From assembly GCA_052389435.1 (NCBI GenBank), contig JBQTIB010000180.1, forward strand, positions 1-7,232: a stretch of DNA of 7,232 bases. Direction: 5' to 3'. Shown here piece by piece: positions 5,541 through 7,232 of this stretch. Numbering within the stretch: the stretch's first letter is position 1; every line of letters begins with the position of its first letter. The translations under genes were made by a program, and so were the position numbers. The notes beneath the pieces were generated by a model that saw only the letters and a program-made list of their open reading frames with translations, was not told where the DNA came from and searched no databases. This stretch comes from JBQTKD01 sp052389435. GTDB taxonomy: Bacteria; Actinomycetota; Actinomycetes; Sporichthyales; Sporichthyaceae.

Positions 5541-5725
5541 GCCGCGCCCCGGTCGAGATTCCCGGCCGGGACTACGAGGCCCGGCGACGCTCCCGCGTTC
5601 GTCCTCATCCCCGCCGACTCCCCGAGCGGACCATCGGTATGCGTCGACGCCTCGCGCCCGCCCTCTTCCAATGAGCACCGGCTTCTCCCGAAGGCCGATC
5701 CGGAAGGCAACGAGTTCTGCTCGGA
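5541..5725. other. 185-bp gap between DUF3253 and DUF6924-like genes
   Basis: No supportable gene is seen. A 10-bp palindrome, CCCGGCCGGG, lies at 5561-5570, about 21 bp upstream of the DUF3253 start. I cannot identify a promoter with confidence, so DUF3253 may have its own promoter here or be read through from the gene at 5726-6424. Confidence 0.4.
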
Positions 5726-6424
5726 CTACCCTCGCTCGGCGCGCGGTCGGAACTCGCGGAAGACGCCGTCCGCATCGACGGCCGAGGCGAAGCTGCTCCA
5801 GTCCACGTTGTATTCGCTGATGTTGTTCTCGACGCCCCACAGGGCGCGCGCCGCCACTCGAAAGGGCGCGTAGGTCTCGGGACGGTCGTCGTCGGCGTCG
5901 CGCCGGGCGATCCAGACCGCCACGATCGCCGCGTCGTCGCTGGTCATCGCGGTCTCGTCGGCGAGGAACGCGACGGTTCCGCCGCCGGCGTGGCGGGACA
6001 GGAGTTCGGCGGGACCGAGCCCCTCGAAAGATGCCTGGTCGACGAAGCTGACGTTGGCGAGGAAGCCTTCCTCGCTCGGCGTCAGCACTCGCTCCACCAG
6101 CCGGCTCCAGGCGGCGTCGTCGCCGAACCAGGTGCGGACGAGGACCGTGCCGCGGAGTTCGTCGGTCATCGCGGGTTCGGGTCGTACGCTCCGCTGCGCC
6201 GCCAGGTGCCGTTCGTTCGACTCCATTGCCCGACGGACGGCCTCGACCCGCTGCTCCGGCGGGAGTTCCTCCAGCCTCGGCAGGCCACCGGAAATGCGAA
6301 CGGTCGTCGCGTAGGCGGTCTCCGAATCGCCACTGTCGCCTCCGGCGATCAACCGCGCCACCACGACCACCGCTCCCACGGCCAAGACGCCGAGGCCGAG
6401 CACAAGGAGACCCCTCGTGACCAC
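5726..6424 (-). CDS. Membrane-anchored DUF6924-like protein
   Basis: This 232-residue protein opens with a hydrophobic segment (about residues 5-27, rich in Leu, Val, Gly and Ala) after one Arg, followed by a Gly/Asp/Ser linker. It is probably a single-pass membrane anchor with the rest outside the cell. The segment from about 92 to 225 resembles the DUF6924 domain as I remember it: VLVRTWFGDDAAW (94-106), PSEEGF (116-121), VAFLADETAMTSDD (151-164), FRVAARALWGVENNISEYNVDW (188-209) and DADGVFREF (217-225). Domain function is unknown, and relatives I recall are soluble, which makes the anchor notable. Residues 35-90 are charged and may be a spacer. The start is GTG at 6424, 6 nt after a -10-like TAATCT, suggesting a leaderless mRNA; no Shine-Dalgarno is seen. 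An inverted repeat overlaps the promoter, so regulation by a repressor is likely. Confidence 0.8.
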   Translation of the reverse strand: MVTRGLLVLGLGVLAVGAVVVVARLIAGGDSGDSETAYATTVRISGGLPRLEELPPEQRVEAVRRAMESNERHLAAQRSVRPEPAMTDELRGTVLVRTWFGDDAAWSRLVERVLTPSEEGFLANVSFVDQASFEGLGPAELLSRHAGGGTVAFLADETAMTSDDAAIVAVWIARRDADDDRPETYAPFRVAARALWGVENNISEYNVDWSSFASAVDADGVFREFRPRAERG

Positions 6425-6430
6425 ACAGCG

Positions 6431-6436
6431 AGATTA
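6431..6436 (-). promoter_or_regulatory. -10 box for leaderless DUF6924-like gene
   Basis: TAATCT on the minus strand ends 6 nt before the GTG at 6424. It is the best -10 match in the window, and no ribosome binding site lies between it and the start codon. The -35 region, 17-18 nt upstream, falls inside the inverted repeat at 6443-6464. Confidence 0.65.
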
Positions 6437-6442
6437 GGTCGG

Positions 6443-6464
6443 AAACGCTTCTGCGGAAGCGTTT
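6443..6464. promoter_or_regulatory. Inverted repeat over the promoter, probable operator
   Basis: AAACGCTTC (6443-6451) and GAAGCGTTT (6456-6464) form a perfect 9-bp inverted repeat with a 4-nt centre. Outer bases 6441 and 6466 also match after one mismatch. It covers the spacer and -35 region of the minus-strand promoter for the DUF6924-like gene, a usual place for a repressor site. Each arm also contains an AAnCGnTT-like half resembling LacI-family boxes, but the binding protein cannot be told from sequence. A terminator reading is less likely, since no plus-strand gene ends here. Confidence 0.6.
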
Positions 6465-6479
6465 TCGCCGCCCGGGCCT

Positions 6480-6978
6480 TCTGCTCGCGCTCCGTTACGT
6501 CTCCGTACGTCGGTGGCCCTGAGCCCGGCCGCAAACCTCGCTGCCGGGAATCGTCTGACACGTCGTCACGTGGCGGTTGGCGGTTGGCGGTTGCGCGTCC
6601 CACGTTCGCGGCGCGAGGCCCGCCACAGCGGCGTCAGGTCCCGCACGGCTACGCCATCGGGCTCAGTGGCTCATCCTGCCGGGTCGACCAAATGAATTAG
6701 GTCTGGCCGCCCAAGGTTCAAGCCCGGCTACGCGTCCGCCGAAGGCGACCTCGTGAGCACTGATCGGAGCACACCCAACGCTCGGATGACTCCGCCGGTA
6801 CGACAGCCCTCTCGCTATGTCGCCCCGACTTCGGCTCAGCGAACATGCCCCGGCAACTTCCACTGCGCGCCGGGTCTTTCAGGACTCACCGTTAGTCATG
6901 GTCTGGCTCCGATCCGTGGGCCGGGCGTTTTCTCCCGTTCTTCGAGACCCAAAGCTCACCGTCGGCGCTCAAGTCCGG
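6480..6978. other. Lower-GC stretch without a supportable gene
   Basis: About 500 bases carry no convincing gene. The small open frames on both strands lack ribosome binding sites, -10 boxes and GC-rich third codon positions; one minus-strand frame at 6663-6863 has only about 60% GC at third positions. Sampled 60-base blocks are about 58-65% G+C, below the roughly 72% of a sampled block in the regulator gene. The segment may be intergenic, or the decayed remains of a gene. Confidence 0.45.
6572..6592. repeat. Three tandem copies of GGCGGTT
   Basis: Three exact copies of the heptamer GGCGGTT lie head to tail at 6572-6578, 6579-6585 and 6586-6592, in sequence without a gene. Function is unknown; a slippage-prone microsatellite is the simplest reading. 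Confidence 0.8.
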
Positions 6979-7194
6979 TTAGATAACCGTTCGTTCGTTC
7001 GAGAACTCATTCACCCATCCTTCGGACTCGTTGGCGAACCAACCCGCCAACTCCAAGTTGGAGACGTCCTCCAGCAGCACCGTGTTGCCGGCGACTTTCC
7101 AGTGCAACCTGACTTGGCTCACGGATGGGGTGCCGGTTGTGACGCGGGGCGCTGACCTGCGCGTTCGTTCTGGATGAGTCGGGAAGTTGCGCAC
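6979..7194 (-). CDS. Possible small protein of unknown family
   Basis: This is a small open frame of 71 residues from the GTG at 7194, or 47 residues from an internal GTG at 7122. I do not recognise it. The part after 7122 (beginning VSQVRLHWKVAGNTVLLEDV) looks genuinely coding: by my count 38 of 47 codons end in G or C, and the composition is balanced, acidic and Trp-containing. The first 24 codons are less biased (16 of 24), so the shorter form may be the real one. Neither start has a Shine-Dalgarno or a clear -10 box. A 6-2-6 palindrome (CGGTTA-GA-TAACCG, 6976-6989) spans the stop codon. The protein could be the surviving end of a longer gene. Confidence 0.4.
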   Translation of the reverse strand: MRNFPTHPERTRRSAPRVTTGTPSVSQVRLHWKVAGNTVLLEDVSNLELAGWFANESEGWVNEFSNERTVI

Positions 7195-7207
7195 TAAGCG
7201 AGGCTCG

Positions 7208-7213
7208 TAGCCT
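7208..7213 (+). promoter_or_regulatory. -10-like box near the right edge
   Basis: TAGCCT, the same hexamer as at the LysR-type gene, ends 6 nt before a GTG at 7220. TTGCGC at 7187-7192 could serve as a -35 box, but the spacer of 15 nt is short. The match fits the leaderless pattern seen at other genes here. Confidence 0.35.
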
Positions 7214-7219
7214 GGTCGT

Positions 7220-7232
7220 GTGGCCTACGTGC
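7220..7232 (+). CDS. Possible start of a leaderless gene, cut by window edge
   Basis: A GTG at 7220 begins a frame reading M-A-Y-V before the window ends. It is proposed only because it lies 6 nt after a -10-like TAGCCT, the spacing seen at the leaderless genes in this window. A GTG at 7218 in another frame is an alternative. Four codons are too few to identify a product. Confidence 0.25.

Noticed and set aside
5541..5840. A 100-residue N-terminal extension of DUF3253
   Set aside because: Similarity to the family begins at the GTG at 5540, and the extension would run into the coding region of the DUF6924-like gene.
6441..6470. Intrinsic terminator (stem followed by TTTT)
   Set aside because: The T-run is part of the right arm, no plus-strand gene ends here, and the dyad overlaps a minus-strand promoter, so an operator fits better.
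5990..6700. 236-residue plus-strand open frame
   Set aside because: It is antisense to the DUF6924-like gene for most of its length and has no ribosome binding site or recognisable motif.
6700..6735. tRNA-like T-arm (GGTTCAAGCCC) suggesting a tRNA or attachment site
   Set aside because: The flanking bases do not form a 5-bp T-stem, and no acceptor, D or anticodon arm can be folded around it.
6663..6863. 66-residue minus-strand open frame
   Set aside because: Only about 60% of its codons end in G or C, and it has no start signal and no family resemblance.
7220..7232. Reading the MAYV start as a phage-type integrase
   Set aside because: Some integrases begin similarly, but four residues cannot support a product call.

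Overview
This window looks like the chromosome of a high-GC actinomycete. Sampled stretches of the gene-dense part run at about 70% G+C with strongly GC-biased third codon positions. Several genes start with GTG or TTG, and several appear to be leaderless (a -10 box 6-7 nt before the start codon). Two genes belong to families I know mainly from Actinomycetota: DUF5997 and its HTH-less LysR-type substrate-binding partner. I cannot name a genus. All family names below are from memory of family signatures; no search was run.

Layout, left to right. Positions 1-260 hold no gene I can support. Next is a minus-strand pair: a complete NAD(P)-dependent aldehyde dehydrogenase (1106-2557), followed after a hairpin-rich 146-bp gap by a tandem-repeat ABM-like (dimeric alpha/beta barrel) protein (261-959). 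Divergent from the dehydrogenase is an unusual regulator (2723-3562) that carries both an N-terminal XRE-type helix-turn-helix and a complete TetR repressor. The 165-bp divergent region has a perfect 16-bp palindrome and a 10-bp direct repeat, which are good operator candidates. The simplest reading is a local circuit: the regulator controls itself and the dehydrogenase/ABM pair in response to a small metabolite.

The second block is housekeeping-like. A minus-strand two-gene operon, DUF5997 then an HD-domain-like protein, is joined by an ATGA overlap (4556 to 3583) and meets the regulator tail-to-tail 20 bp away. Divergent from DUF5997, across only 44 bp, is the LysR-type substrate-binding protein (4601-5287). 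Both members of this divergent pair appear leaderless. The HD protein seems to have lost several metal ligands of its family.

The third block is on the minus strand: a DUF3253 protein (5292-5540, tail-to-tail with the LysR-type gene, 4 bp apart) and a membrane-anchored DUF6924-like protein (5726-6424). The latter has a leaderless promoter with a striking inverted repeat over the -35/spacer.

From about 6480 to the right edge the sequence changes. Sampled 60-base blocks fall to about 53-65% G+C, no convincing long gene is present, and short repeats appear. There is one plausible small minus-strand gene (6979-7194) and the possible start of a leaderless plus-strand gene at the very edge. This may be degenerate or acquired DNA. 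I see no CRISPR array, rRNA, tRNA or insertion sequence. The most unusual item is the XRE-TetR regulator with its operator region; nothing here amounts to a clearly new multi-gene system.
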